Source: Pseudobacillus lumedeiriae (lineage in GTDB: Bacteria > Bacillota > Bacilli > Bacillales > Domibacillaceae). From it: DNA of 64,000 nt. The position numbers and the translations under genes were made by a program. Shown piece by piece: positions 50,135 to 58,557 of the stretch. A model generated the notes under the pieces. It ran no database searches. It had not been told where the DNA came from and saw only the letters and a program-made list of their open reading frames with translations. The stretch is from the NCBI RefSeq assembly GCF_044891285.1, contig NZ_JAUIYO010000001.1, positions 1 to 64,000 of the forward strand, given 5' to 3'. How positions within the stretch are numbered: position 1 is the stretch's first letter; each line of letters opens with the position of its first letter.

Positions 50135-50926
50135 TTACATCCGATTGTCATAATCATAGCGGTAGATTTTCCCTAGAACATCTTGACCGCCAGTAACAGG
50201 GATCACACTTCCCGTAATAAAGTCCGCATCTTCAGAAGCGAGAAAAGAGACCACTCTAGCTAAGTCCTCTCCTGTTCCTGGCCGTCCGATCGGGACAGGA
50301 GAACTGCTCTCACTTCTTGCTTCTGCAATCGTTTCCTCTTTCCAGCGGCCGGCAATATCCCCTGGACAAATCATATTGGCAGTGATGCCATTCTTTGCTT
50401 CCTCCAAAGAAATTGTTCTTGTAAGAGAGGCAAGACCAGCTTTCGCGGCAGCAAAAGCAGATCGGTAAATCCATCCTGGTGCTGTTTCCACTCGATCATA
50501 TCCGAATGTAATCACCCTGCCCCACTGTTTCTTGCGCATATATGGCAAGGCTAACTTCGTTAAATAAAACGCACTATTTAAATTGCCATTAATCATATAT
50601 TGCCATTCATCCCACGTGTATTCATCCATCGTTTTCCGCATTGAGACGTAAGGGCCTGCATTATGTATGAGAATATCCACCCCATCGAAGATTTCAGAAG
50701 AGGCTTGAATGATGTTGTCACAATCTTCTTTGTTTGAAATGTCTCCCCGTACAGCGACCGCTTGAACCCCAAACATTTTCGATAGCTCTTGTGCAAATTT
50801 TTCTGCATCTGCTTGACTCGAACGGTAGTTGATCATCATGTCATACCCCTGTTCAGCGAGCCGAATGGCCGTCCGCTTGCCAATTCCCCTCGAGCCTCCT
50901 GTAATGAGTACCGTTTTCCTCCCCAT
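50135..50926 (-). CDS. Short-chain dehydrogenase/reductase with atypical active site
   Basis: A 263-residue SDR of the FabG-like branch. The cofactor motif GGSRGIGKRTA, the HNAG structural motif and the C-terminal SVIPVTGGQD are normal. The catalytic Tyr-x-x-x-Lys is replaced by Phe-Ala-Ala-Ala-Lys (RSAFAAAKAGL; codon TTT), and the usual Ser site reads TFGYDR. A canonical dehydrogenase mechanism is therefore doubtful, unless Tyr in the nearby IYRS substitutes. The ATG at 50926 follows GGATGTC. Single-gene unit. Confidence 0.85.
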   Translation of the reverse strand: MGRKTVLITGGSRGIGKRTAIRLAEQGYDMMINYRSSQADAEKFAQELSKMFGVQAVAVRGDISNKEDCDNIIQASSEIFDGVDILIHNAGPYVSMRKTMDEYTWDEWQYMINGNLNSAFYLTKLALPYMRKKQWGRVITFGYDRVETAPGWIYRSAFAAAKAGLASLTRTISLEEAKNGITANMICPGDIAGRWKEETIAEARSESSSPVPIGRPGTGEDLARVVSFLASEDADFITGSVIPVTGGQDVLGKIYRYDYDNRM

Positions 50927-51011
50927 GACATCCTCTCCAAAAAAAAATGATCTATAGATTAATACTAATCATCCCTTTTGGAATATGCAAATTTAATCTC
51001 ATCATAAGAAA

Positions 51012-51035
51012 AAGCATCGTGAAATCACGATGCTT
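51012..51035. repeat. Target-site duplication, left copy (former terminator hairpin)
   Basis: A 24-base palindrome beginning AAGCATCGTG and ending CACGATGCTT, identical to 52744-52767. On the minus strand this copy still has the TTTTTCTTAT tail expected of a terminator. Confidence 0.85.
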
Positions 51036-51107
51036 CAGACTGTAGACAAACTCAATGAAAATTGAAGTTTGTCTACGGTCTTTTTATTTTGCTTGTGAAT
51101 GGGGGCT

Positions 51108-51242
51108 GTTGATTTCCATTCCAGGCTGCTTCGCTTTCCGCGGGGCGGGCGGTGAGCCTCCTCGCCGCAAAAGCGCCTGCGGGGTCTCACCTGTCCCGCT
51201 GATCCCGCAGGAGTCTTCGCGCCTTCCATTCCAATCAACAGG
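51108..51242. repeat. Dispersed repeat family A, copy 5 (full length, inside the IS)
   Basis: The best-preserved copy: GTTGATTTCCATTCCAGGCT, CGCTTTCCGCGGGGCGGGCG, GTGAGCCTCCTCGCCGC, GCCTGCGGGGTCTCACCTG, CCCGCAGGAGTCTTCGCGCC, ending CCAATCAAC. It lies between the left end of the IS and the transposase start. Confidence 0.85.
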
Positions 51243-51317
51243 GTTTACAAAGTAAGGGTAGCCGTATAATAATTACCTGTTTTAAAATAAATAGATAAAA
51301 TGCTTGAGGTGATGAAG

Positions 51318-52633
51318 ATGCTTTCGAAACACAATTCAATCCAACGGGACCAAATAGAAATGATCGCTCTAGATCAGCTTGTACCAAAGAATCATCTGGT
51401 TCGTAAAATGGAGGCAGCGATTGATTTCTCTTTTATTTATGACTTGGTGGAAGAGTTGTACTCGGAAGTAGGCCGCCTAAGCATTGATCCTGTTATTTTA
51501 ATTAAACTGACATTCATCCAATATACATTTGGCATCCGCTCTATGCGCAAGACGATTGAAGAAGCAGAAACCAATATGGCCTACCGCTGGTTCTTAGGGT
51601 ACGGTTTCCATGATAAAGTGCCGCATTTCTCCACCTTCGGTAAGAACTACGAGCGCCGTTTCAAAGACACCGACCTGTTTGAACAGATCTTCTATCGTAT
51701 CTTAAAAATAGCCGCCGAGAAAAAGCTCATCAGTGCGGAACACGTTTTTGTGGATTACACTCATGTAAAAGCCAGTGCGAATAAGCGTAAATTCGAAAAG
51801 AAAGTGGTTCGCAAAGAAACGCGCGCGTATCAGGAACGTCTTCAAGAAGAGATTAATCAAGACCGGGAGGACCATGGGAAAAAGCCGTTCCCGCCGGATA
51901 AGTTCGACAAGGAAGAAACCAAAGAAATCAAAGAAAGCACCACTGATCCGGATAGTGGCTACTATGTCAAAGACGAACGGACCAAACAATTCGCCTATTC
52001 CTTTCATGCGGCCGCAGACCGTAAGGGATTCGTACTCGGTGCGATGGTCACACCAGGCAATACACATGACAGCCAGACCCTCGAGCCGTTGCCGCAGACG
52101 GTGCTTACAAAACACCTGCGATTACCAGTTATTTAATGCAAAATGACATGAAGCCGGTCCTTCCTTACACACGACCGCGCACAAAAGAAGGCTTCTTCCG
52201 AAAACATGAGTATGTTTACGATGAGCACTTTGACTGTTACCTTTGTCCGGAGGGGGAAGTCTTGACCTACTCGACAACGAATAAAGAGGGGTATCGTGAG
52301 TACAAATCACCGAAACAGGTGTGTGCAGCCTGTCCTTCTTTAGCCAAGTGTACAGAAAGTAAAGACCATCAAAAAGTGGTCACTCGTCACATTTGGCAGG
52401 AATATGTGGAGGAAGCCGACCATCTTCGCCATCACGAAGGGGTCAAACCCATCTATGCGAAACGCAAAGAAACGATTGAACGTGTTTTCGCAGATGCAAA
52501 AGAAAAGCATGGCATGCGTTGGACATCGTTAAGGGGACTTAAAAAATTGTCGATGCAGGCGATGCTTACTTTCGCTGCCATGAATCTTAAGAAAATGGCC
52601 AACTGGACTTGGCAAGGTTCAGTAATGGCCTAA
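51318..52633 (+). pseudogene. Frameshifted IS1182-type DDE transposase
   Basis: The 5' part (51318-52136) begins MLSKHNSIQRDQIEMIALDQ and includes VFVDYTHVKASANKRK, with the first catalytic Asp, and MVTPGNTHDSQTL. The 3' part (from about 52107) resumes in another frame as KTPAITSYLMQNDMKPVLPY and continues to ERVFADAKEKHGMRWTSLRG, with the final Glu. At the junction, near 52105, roughly 20 codons expected between QTVL and YKTPAI are missing. This is the segment that carries the second catalytic Asp in the family. The product cannot be active. The start follows GAGGTGATG. Confidence 0.88.
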
Positions 52634-52743
52634 ATAATGAACCCGGAGAGGCCTGTTCCTCTCTGAAATAGCTTTAAAGCCAATAAAAAACCAAAAAGGG
52701 GTTCGGAATGAGACCATTCCGAACCCCTTTTGTCTACAAACTG

Positions 52744-52767
52744 AAGCATCGTGAAATCACGATGCTT
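52744..52767. repeat. Target-site duplication, right copy
   Basis: Exact copy of 51012-51035. It is the hairpin of the CAP-gene terminator, now separated from its T-tract by the IS. Confidence 0.85.
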
Positions 52768-52777
52768 TTGTATTCAT

Positions 52778-53497
52778 TTATTTTCCAATAAACATTTGTG
52801 TCCAAATGTTTCCATTCTCTACATAACCAACCCCGATGTGCGTATAATCTTTATTTAAAATATTCGCACGATGTCCTGGGCTTTCCATCCACGCTTTCAC
52901 TACTTCTGCAGGTGTGCGTTGCCCCTTAGCAATGTTTTCTCCCGCTGTACGATAAGTAACACCAAACTGTTTCATCATATCAAATGGTGATCCGTATGTC
53001 GGGCTTGTATGTGAGAAATAATTTTTTGCCAGCATATCCTCTGATTTCTTTCTAGCTACAGAGCTTAATTGACTATCAATCTTCAAAGCTGATAATCCTG
53101 CTTTTTGGCGTTCCTGGTTCGTTAAATCGACCACTTGCTGCTCGAATGCTTTTAGGCCGGCCGTTGGCTTTGTTGATGGCGCTGGTGCTGGTTTTGTTGT
53201 TTCTGGTGCCGGCTTTGTTGTTGGTGCCGGTGCTGGTTTTGTCGTTGGTGCTGGCTGTGTTCCAGGCTTTGCTGGCTGCTGAACGGTCCAGCCATAGTTC
53301 TTTAAGAACGTTTGCCAATCCACGTTTCCTTGCATAAGCTGATAGGACATCTCTTTAGAAAGAACGATTGTTCCTGTTTTACATTGAACTTTGACTGTTG
53401 GTTGTGAAACTGGTGCTGCAGCTTCTGTTTTATTTGCAAATGGAGAAGCAAAAAGAGTTAATGAGGCTGCTAATGAAACTAGTACTTTTTTATTCAT
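52778..53497 (-). CDS. Secreted CAP-domain (SCP-like, YkwD-type) protein
   Basis: A 239-residue exported protein. The signal peptide is residues 1 to about 26 (ending NKTEA). A Pro/Thr/Lys linker with KPAPAPTTKPAPETT-type repeats spans about residues 75-112. A C-terminal CAP domain follows at about 115-239 (VVDLTNQERQKAGLSALKID, YFSHTSPTYGSPF, AGENIAKGQRT, SPGHRANIL, IGVGY), with the conserved His and Glu positions. Some Bacillus relatives are spore-associated; the function is otherwise unknown. The ATG at 53497 follows AGGAGTGAAG. Confidence 0.9.
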   Translation of the reverse strand: MNKKVLVSLAASLTLFASPFANKTEAAAPVSQPTVKVQCKTGTIVLSKEMSYQLMQGNVDWQTFLKNYGWTVQQPAKPGTQPAPTTKPAPAPTTKPAPETTKPAPAPSTKPTAGLKAFEQQVVDLTNQERQKAGLSALKIDSQLSSVARKKSEDMLAKNYFSHTSPTYGSPFDMMKQFGVTYRTAGENIAKGQRTPAEVVKAWMESPGHRANILNKDYTHIGVGYVENGNIWTQMFIGK

Positions 53498-53582
53498 GTA
53501 AACTTCACTCCTATTTTTTCTTGTTTTTACATTAAAATCGTATCATGATTTTTTTGTAATAATCCGGGTAATTCATGGGAAA

Positions 53583-53616
53583 AAAGCCAGTTCTATTTTC
53601 CATAGAAACTGGCTTC
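53583..53616 (-). terminator. Minus-strand terminator
   Basis: AAGCCAGTT and AACTGGCTT arms; on the minus strand followed by TTTTTTCCC. It probably ends the transcript of the CobW-type gene 420 bp upstream. Confidence 0.65.
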
Positions 53617-53837
53617 TTCTACTAATCTATTTTTTTATGTTTTCTCTTAAATAACCCTTGAATTATCAATGTTTCCCATTGTTTTCACGGCCGGGAACAT
53701 CTTAACACACTTACCTTAAATTCGGCCTTTATTCATAAAATTGGCATGTTTTCTTCTCTGAAAAACGAAAAATAACTTTTTCGTTTTTTGCAAAAAAGAC
53801 AATTTGATGACAACTTCAACATCTTCTTTTCGAGTGT

Positions 53838-53986
53838 CTTTGTTAACGCTCCTATTGATTTCCACTGGGGGAGCTCGCTTTCCCCAGGCGGTTCGGGAGC
53901 CTTCTTACCGCTGTCGTGCCTGCTGGGTCTCTTTTGAACACTCTTTTCCCGCAGAAGGCTCTTACCTGCCACTCCCATCAACAAAA
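53838..53986. repeat. Dispersed repeat family A, copy 6
   Basis: CTTTGTTAACGCTCCTATTG, GGCGGTTCGGGAGCCTTC, CGTGCCTGCTGGGTCTC, ending CCATCAACAAAA. It is a divergent but long copy. The surrounding 53617-54039 contains no supported gene. Confidence 0.75.
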
Positions 53987-54039
53987 TCATTAACATGTGG
54001 CCTAGATCAAAGGTCAAAGGATGATTTGTACGGAAACAA

Positions 54040-54951
54040 CTACTTTTCTAGCTCTTTTAACTCGGCGAGCATATTTATTTGATCCAATTGTTCACCTATA
54101 ATCACCAAATTTGCTGGCATGTTCATTTCCTCCGGCATCCATAGAGGCATCCCATAAGAATATTGAAAAAGCATTGGAAATTTAGACTGCTCAACAGGAA
54201 CATATCCTTTCATACGGTAAATCTGACCGCTATGTCTGCGCACCCATTGTTCAAATGCTTCCATGTTGACCTGATGATCGAATGTATGGCTGAAGACATT
54301 CAAATGCAGATGTTGATCAACGCGTACCGTTTTTGTTCCTTCCTTTTTAGACATCGCCAAGCTTTCTAGGGCTTTCATTGGTACTTTGGCGTTGACAGCT
54401 ACATATAGCATTCGCTGCGGATTAATCTGCTGAATCTCATAAGTGAGGGTCGCAACGTCCATTTCTGAAACGAGATCTGTTTTATTTAGAATAAGCAAGT
54501 CGGCATGCTTTATTTGTTCATACATGAGCTGGAGAACAGCAGGCGAAAGTGACGCTCTTTTTTTCCATGTTAAACAATCGACGACAGTCACTATCCCTTT
54601 CCACTCCAGCTGATCTGAAAACAGCGGAGACATAATTGCATCGATCGCCTCGACAGGATGGGCAGCACCTGTCGTTTCAATGATTAAATCATCGAACGTT
54701 TCATTAAAAAGAAGCTCCTGTAATTGGGATTCCAATTGTTCCTGCACTGTGCAGCATATACAGCCATTCAACAACTCCCTTAGCGGCGTATCATTTTCAA
54801 CGGCTGCAGAATCGACAGAGACGTCTCCTAGTTCGTTCATAAGTACAGCGGGGCGGCGATGTTGGCCTTTTAAATAAAGCAGCAGCTGTTTGAGTAGAGT
54901 AGTTTTACCACTGCCAAGAAATCCTGATAATACGTATACTTGTTTTTTCAT
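54040..54951 (-). CDS. CobW/COG0523-type GTPase metallochaperone
   Basis: A 303-residue G3E GTPase of the COG0523 family. Walker A is GFLGSGKTTLLKQ (residues about 9-21), followed by the metal-binding GCICCT (CxCC, about residue 64), DDLIIETTGAAHP and the guanine motif NKTD. The C-terminal CobW-C domain includes VFSHTFDHQVNMEAFEQWV and IYRMKGYVP. Members deliver zinc or other metals; despite the CobW name, the gene lies 26 kb from the cobalamin operon and a zinc role is more likely. The ATG at 54951 follows GAAGGG. Confidence 0.85.
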   Translation of the reverse strand: MKKQVYVLSGFLGSGKTTLLKQLLLYLKGQHRRPAVLMNELGDVSVDSAAVENDTPLRELLNGCICCTVQEQLESQLQELLFNETFDDLIIETTGAAHPVEAIDAIMSPLFSDQLEWKGIVTVVDCLTWKKRASLSPAVLQLMYEQIKHADLLILNKTDLVSEMDVATLTYEIQQINPQRMLYVAVNAKVPMKALESLAMSKKEGTKTVRVDQHLHLNVFSHTFDHQVNMEAFEQWVRRHSGQIYRMKGYVPVEQSKFPMLFQYSYGMPLWMPEEMNMPANLVIIGEQLDQINMLAELKELEK

Positions 54952-54992
54952 TTTCCCTTCATCCTTTTCATGTATCATGTTTTATATAAATA

Positions 54993-55075
54993 CTTTGTTA
55001 AACTCCCTATTGATTTCGCATGGGGCCGCTCCAATTAACAAAGGAACAACATCAACAATCGTCATTAACATAGCC
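54993..55075. repeat. Dispersed repeat family A, copy 7 (internally deleted)
   Basis: CTTTGTTAAACTCCCTATTG, ATTTCGCATGGGGCC, CCAATTAACAAAGG, then the tail ATCAACAATCGTCATTAACA shared with copy 1. Confidence 0.75.
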
Positions 55076-55084
55076 TATATAAAA

Positions 55085-55172
55085 AGAGACCGTCCTAAAC
55101 AAAGCGCTGTCTCCTTCATTGCCAACATAACATGGAAGAAGGTGACAATCACTTATAGGACAGTCTTCTTTC
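55085..55172 (-). terminator. Long hairpin terminator after ctp gene
   Basis: On the minus strand GACTGTCCTATAAGTG opens and TAGGACGGTCTCTTTTT closes a long imperfect stem. Confidence 0.7.
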
Positions 55173-55179
55173 AGCTTCC

Positions 55180-56655
55180 TTACGAAGCAGAATCTTTTGG
55201 CTGTTTCGTAAGGATTTCTATAGCTTTTTGTTTTTGCGTATCATTTTGTTGAATTTTCTCTCTTATATCATTCATTAATTCTACCGTTGTTTCCCCGGAC
55301 AACACACCTGTTTGTTCGATGGCTGCTTGTTTTTGGAACTCTTTTACCGCTTGTTCTGTGTCTTCATCAAAGAAACCATCTACCTTGCCAGGAGAATACC
55401 CAAGCGCTTCGAGCATTTTCTCTGCATTTTTTACCTCTTCTGATAAGCTGTCCAGCTTTAATTCATTATCAGGATCTAGGTAAGATAAATGAGAGTAAGC
55501 AGGCAGTTTCACGGTTTGATCTGGCTCTATTCCTTTTTTGTGAATCCAGTTGCCGTTTGGTGTCAGCCATTTAGCTGTCGTAAACTTCATGTTGGACCCA
55601 TCTTTGAAATCTTCCGCTGTTTGAACCGTGCCTTTACCAAATGTTTTTTCTCCAATGATCGGGACACCTGCAGATTCTTTCATAGCTGCGGCGAAGATTT
55701 CAGCCGCGCTGGCACTGCCGCCATCGACAAGCACAACAACAGGAATAGTGAATTTTTTCTTGTTATCAGACACCATCTTTTCGCGTTTGCCCGTGCTGTC
55801 TTCCACCTGAAAAAGAACCTTTCCTTCCGGCACAAACATATTCGTAATTTCAACTGCTTGATCCAGCAGTCCGCCTGGGTTTTGCCGGACATCGATCACC
55901 ATCGACTCCATGCCTTTCGCCTGCATATCTTCAATCGCTGTTTTCAGTTCAGCTGCTGTGCGTTCAGAAAAACTAGTAATTTGAATATGTGCAACTTTGT
56001 CTTTATTGATTTCTGCATACACTGTTTCAATTGGAATTTCATCACGGACAATCGTTACTTCTAACGCTTCTGTTACTCCCGCACGCTGAATGTTCAATTT
56101 GACTTTCGTCCCTTTTTTACCCCGTATAAGCAAAACGGCTTCAGACGAGCTCATTCCTTGCAGACTTTTGCCATCAACCGCCATGATGCGGTCATTCGGA
56201 CGGAGCCCTGCTTTTTCTGCAGGTGATCCTTTAATAGGAGAGACAATTTTGATCGTTCCTTTTTCTTCCTGGATTTCTGCACCAATTCCTTCAAATGAGG
56301 ATGAAATACTTTCATGGAATTGGCTTGCTTCCTTTTTATCCATGTAATCAGAATAAGGGTCATCTAGAGACTCGATCATCCCATTAATAGCCCCATTCAC
56401 CAGCTGATCTTTGTTGATGTCTGTATAATAGTTTTGTTGCAGCTTATCGTAAGCCTCGTATAACTTTTCAAATTCCTGACGCGGCTTTATACCGACATCT
56501 GCCGCTTTTCCATCACCAAAAGCAAGAGCAGCAGTTGTAATGGCCGCTGTCGAGAAAACGAGAAAAAATACAAACATAATAAAATGAAACTTCTTTATTC
56601 GGACATAATGAGAGTGCTGTTTGTCATCAGGCTGGCCGGACCTGTTTTCCTCCAT
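55180..56655 (-). CDS. Carboxy-terminal processing protease, CtpA/CtpB-like
   Basis: A 491-residue S41 protease. One N-terminal membrane anchor (about residues 25-47) places it outside the membrane. A PDZ domain is at about 105-190 (GIGAEIQEEKGTIKIVSPIK, AGLRPNDRIMAVDG). The catalytic Ser lies in LVDGGSASAAEIFA and the Lys in GEKTFGKGTVQ. A C-terminal peptidoglycan-binding-1 motif is EKMLEALGYSPGKVDGFFDE. This layout matches Bacillus CtpB, which cleaves SpoIVFA during sporulation, and its paralogue CtpA. ATG 56655 follows GGTGAGC. Confidence 0.88.
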   Translation of the reverse strand: MEENRSGQPDDKQHSHYVRIKKFHFIMFVFFLVFSTAAITTAALAFGDGKAADVGIKPRQEFEKLYEAYDKLQQNYYTDINKDQLVNGAINGMIESLDDPYSDYMDKKEASQFHESISSSFEGIGAEIQEEKGTIKIVSPIKGSPAEKAGLRPNDRIMAVDGKSLQGMSSSEAVLLIRGKKGTKVKLNIQRAGVTEALEVTIVRDEIPIETVYAEINKDKVAHIQITSFSERTAAELKTAIEDMQAKGMESMVIDVRQNPGGLLDQAVEITNMFVPEGKVLFQVEDSTGKREKMVSDNKKKFTIPVVVLVDGGSASAAEIFAAAMKESAGVPIIGEKTFGKGTVQTAEDFKDGSNMKFTTAKWLTPNGNWIHKKGIEPDQTVKLPAYSHLSYLDPDNELKLDSLSEEVKNAEKMLEALGYSPGKVDGFFDEDTEQAVKEFQKQAAIEQTGVLSGETTVELMNDIREKIQQNDTQKQKAIEILTKQPKDSAS

Positions 56656-56743
56656 GATGCTCACCGCTTTCCATGCATTAATAGTCATCTATTCAACTCT
56701 TACATTCTATCAGTTTTCAGTTGAATTAAAAAGAAAAAAGGAA

Positions 56744-56800
56744 CGGTCTCAAAAGCAAAGTGTCAATCCTCTCCAGCTCTATACCTTGCCCTTCAATAAA
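56744..56800. repeat. Repeat family B, end fragment
   Basis: GGTCTCAAAAGCAAAGTGTC and AATCCTCTCCAGCTC resemble the left end of the 42855 and 61932 elements and the fragment near 40890. No matching right end is seen. Confidence 0.45.
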
Positions 56801-56893
56801 CAAAGAAGAACGATTACAGGTATGATTAGAGAAGATAACCCCTTAAGAGACAGATCCTTTTCACTAAATGATATCTTTCATTTTAGATATGCG

Positions 56894-57697
56894 TTAGATT
56901 TTTTCTACTTCTTGAAAGTATTCTTCCAATGTCCAGCCTTGTTGAAAGATTTCTCTTGCCGCCTCTACACCGACATAGCGGAAATGCCATGGTTCATACA
57001 TGTATTTCGTTACAGTTTCTTTATTTTTTGGATAACGAAGAATAAATCCGTATTCATGGGCGTGAGTAGCGAGCCACTGCCCTTCTTTCGTCGTTTCAAA
57101 CGATTGCAGCAAGTCAAATTGGACACTTTCTGCCGATATATCCATCGAGAGGCCCGTTTGATGCTCACTTTGTCCAGGAGGGGCTACCGCCTCGGCTGCC
57201 TTTTCAAACGAGCCGACTTTCGCTATTTGGTTGTTCATTATTTCTTGCTGCCGCTCATAGGAACGATAGCCAGACACAGCAAACAAATCAATGTGATCTT
57301 CCTTTGCTCCTGCCATCATTTTTTCTAAGGCTTCGGCTGCTTCTGTTCGCATGTAACTTTTTTCAATGTCCTGTTCACCGAACGAAAACGGCACATTCGG
57401 ACGCACTAAATCTTGCGGTTTATAATCCGCCGGCAGTGAATATTGCTTATTTACGAGGGCCATGATATTTTCAGGATTCGTGATGACTGCCTTTCCGTCT
57501 ACTTCCTTGATTTCATTAAAGAAGACTGCTTCCAGCTTAGGGCCAGCAGATGCCTCTTTTTCTTTCGCTGACTTTTCTTGATGCTCCTGTACACTCTTTC
57601 CGTCTTCCCCTGCTTGCTCGTCTTGCCCTGTCCCACTCAACTGCTGACAGCCGCTAAGCAGCAAAACAGCTGTTAATGCCCAGCCTGCTTTTTTCAT
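56894..57697 (-). CDS. M15 D,D-/L,D-carboxypeptidase lipoprotein (LdcB/VanY-like)
   Basis: A 267-residue lipoprotein. The type II signal peptide has lipobox LLSGC at about residues 14-18, followed by a charged Glu/Lys linker. The VanY/LdcB M15B domain spans about 110-265: SGYRSYERQQEI, the zinc motif SEHQTGLSMDIS (His and Asp) and the catalytic/zinc EPWHFRYVG. It trims stem peptides of peptidoglycan at the membrane face. ATG 57697 follows AAGGTGATG. It lies 74 bases downstream of deoD with a hairpin between. Confidence 0.88.
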   Translation of the reverse strand: MKKAGWALTAVLLLSGCQQLSGTGQDEQAGEDGKSVQEHQEKSAKEKEASAGPKLEAVFFNEIKEVDGKAVITNPENIMALVNKQYSLPADYKPQDLVRPNVPFSFGEQDIEKSYMRTEAAEALEKMMAGAKEDHIDLFAVSGYRSYERQQEIMNNQIAKVGSFEKAAEAVAPPGQSEHQTGLSMDISAESVQFDLLQSFETTKEGQWLATHAHEYGFILRYPKNKETVTKYMYEPWHFRYVGVEAAREIFQQGWTLEEYFQEVEKI

Positions 57698-57726
57698 TTC
57701 ATCACCTTTTCCCATACACTTTACAC

Positions 57727-57759
57727 AGAAAACCAGCCCGTCCAAAGGCTGGTTTTCCT
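57727..57759 (-). terminator. Terminator after deoD
   Basis: GAAAACCAGCC, CGTCCAAA, GGCTGGTTTTC. Confidence 0.8.
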
Positions 57760-57771
57760 TCGTTTATTCTA

Positions 57772-58476
57772 TTATTCTTTAATCGCCGTTTCAAGAGCTA
57801 CTTCGATCATTTCGTTAAAAGTCGTTTGGCGTTCGTCAGCCGTCGTTTCTTCCCCTGTTAAAATGTGATCGCTCACGGTTAGAACCGACAGTGCTTTTCG
57901 GCCATACTTAGCTGCCAGCGTATAAAGAGCTGCTGTTTCCATTTCAATCGCTAAAACGCCGCAGCTTGCCCACTTTTCGTGTTCTGCATAATCATTATAA
58001 AACATATCAGATGTAAATACATTCCCCACTTTTAACTGAAGGCCTTTTTCAGTACCTGCATCGAAAGCCTTTTTTAATAATTCCCAGTTCGCTGTCGGAG
58101 CATAATCTACTCCTTTAAAAGCGATCCGGTTCATTTGGGAGTCTGTGGACGCACTCATAGCCAAAATAACATCCCGTATGTTTACATCTTTTTGGATCGC
58201 CCCGCACGTACCCACTCGAATTAAATTTTGCACATGATAGCTTTGCATAAGCTCATTAATATAAATTGCAATAGACGGTACACCCATCCCTGTCCCTTGC
58301 ACAGAGATTTTCTTGCCTTTATACGTGCCAGTATAGCCAAACATATTTCTAACCTCGTTATAGCATACGGGGTTTTCTAAAAAGGTTTCGGCAATATATT
58401 TCGCCCGCAACGGATCCCCTGGAAGAAGGACCGTTTCTGCTATTTCATTTTCTTTCGCTCCAATATGAATGCTCAT
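57772..58476 (-). CDS. deoD: Purine nucleoside phosphorylase, DeoD type
   Basis: A 234-residue hexameric-type phosphorylase that splits purine (deoxy)nucleosides with phosphate. MSIHIGAKENEIAETVLLPG, then DPLRAKYIA, VQGTGMGVPSIAIY with the phosphate site, RVGTCGAIQKDV and AIEMETAALYTLAAKYG with the ribose-binding Glu, and SDHILTGEE with the catalytic Asp are all intact. The length is normal. GGAGGG precedes the ATG. Confidence 0.95.
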   Translation of the reverse strand: MSIHIGAKENEIAETVLLPGDPLRAKYIAETFLENPVCYNEVRNMFGYTGTYKGKKISVQGTGMGVPSIAIYINELMQSYHVQNLIRVGTCGAIQKDVNIRDVILAMSASTDSQMNRIAFKGVDYAPTANWELLKKAFDAGTEKGLQLKVGNVFTSDMFYNDYAEHEKWASCGVLAIEMETAALYTLAAKYGRKALSVLTVSDHILTGEETTADERQTTFNEMIEVALETAIKE

Positions 58477-58557
58477 TGTATCCCTCCCGAATCATTTCCA
58501 CATAATGTAACTATTGTAATCTTTTTTGGAAATGTCTGCAACGAATACGAATTTTTC

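Larger units (their letters stand above)
51036..52743 (+). mobile_element. Inactivated IS1182-family insertion sequence
   Basis: A 1708-bp element. The imperfect terminal inverted repeats are CAGACTGTAGACAAA (left) and, reading inward from the right, CAGTTTGTAGACAAA. It is flanked by 24-bp direct repeats of a palindrome. Hairpins inside each end (GTAGACAAACT near 51042 and GGGGTTCGGAATG near 52698) look like insulating terminators. The single transposase gene is frameshifted by an internal deletion. Confidence 0.88.

Noticed and set aside
53150..53280. Tandem repeats that might look like a short CRISPR or satellite
   Set aside because: They encode the Pro/Thr/Lys linker of the CAP-domain protein in frame.
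53733..54017. 94-codon minus-strand frame
   Set aside because: It runs through repeat A copy 6 and lacks a ribosome binding site.
54040..54951. Cobaltochelatase-linked CobW role
   Set aside because: The gene is far from the cobalamin operon and has no B12 riboswitch; the CxCC GTPase family is mostly linked to zinc and other metals.
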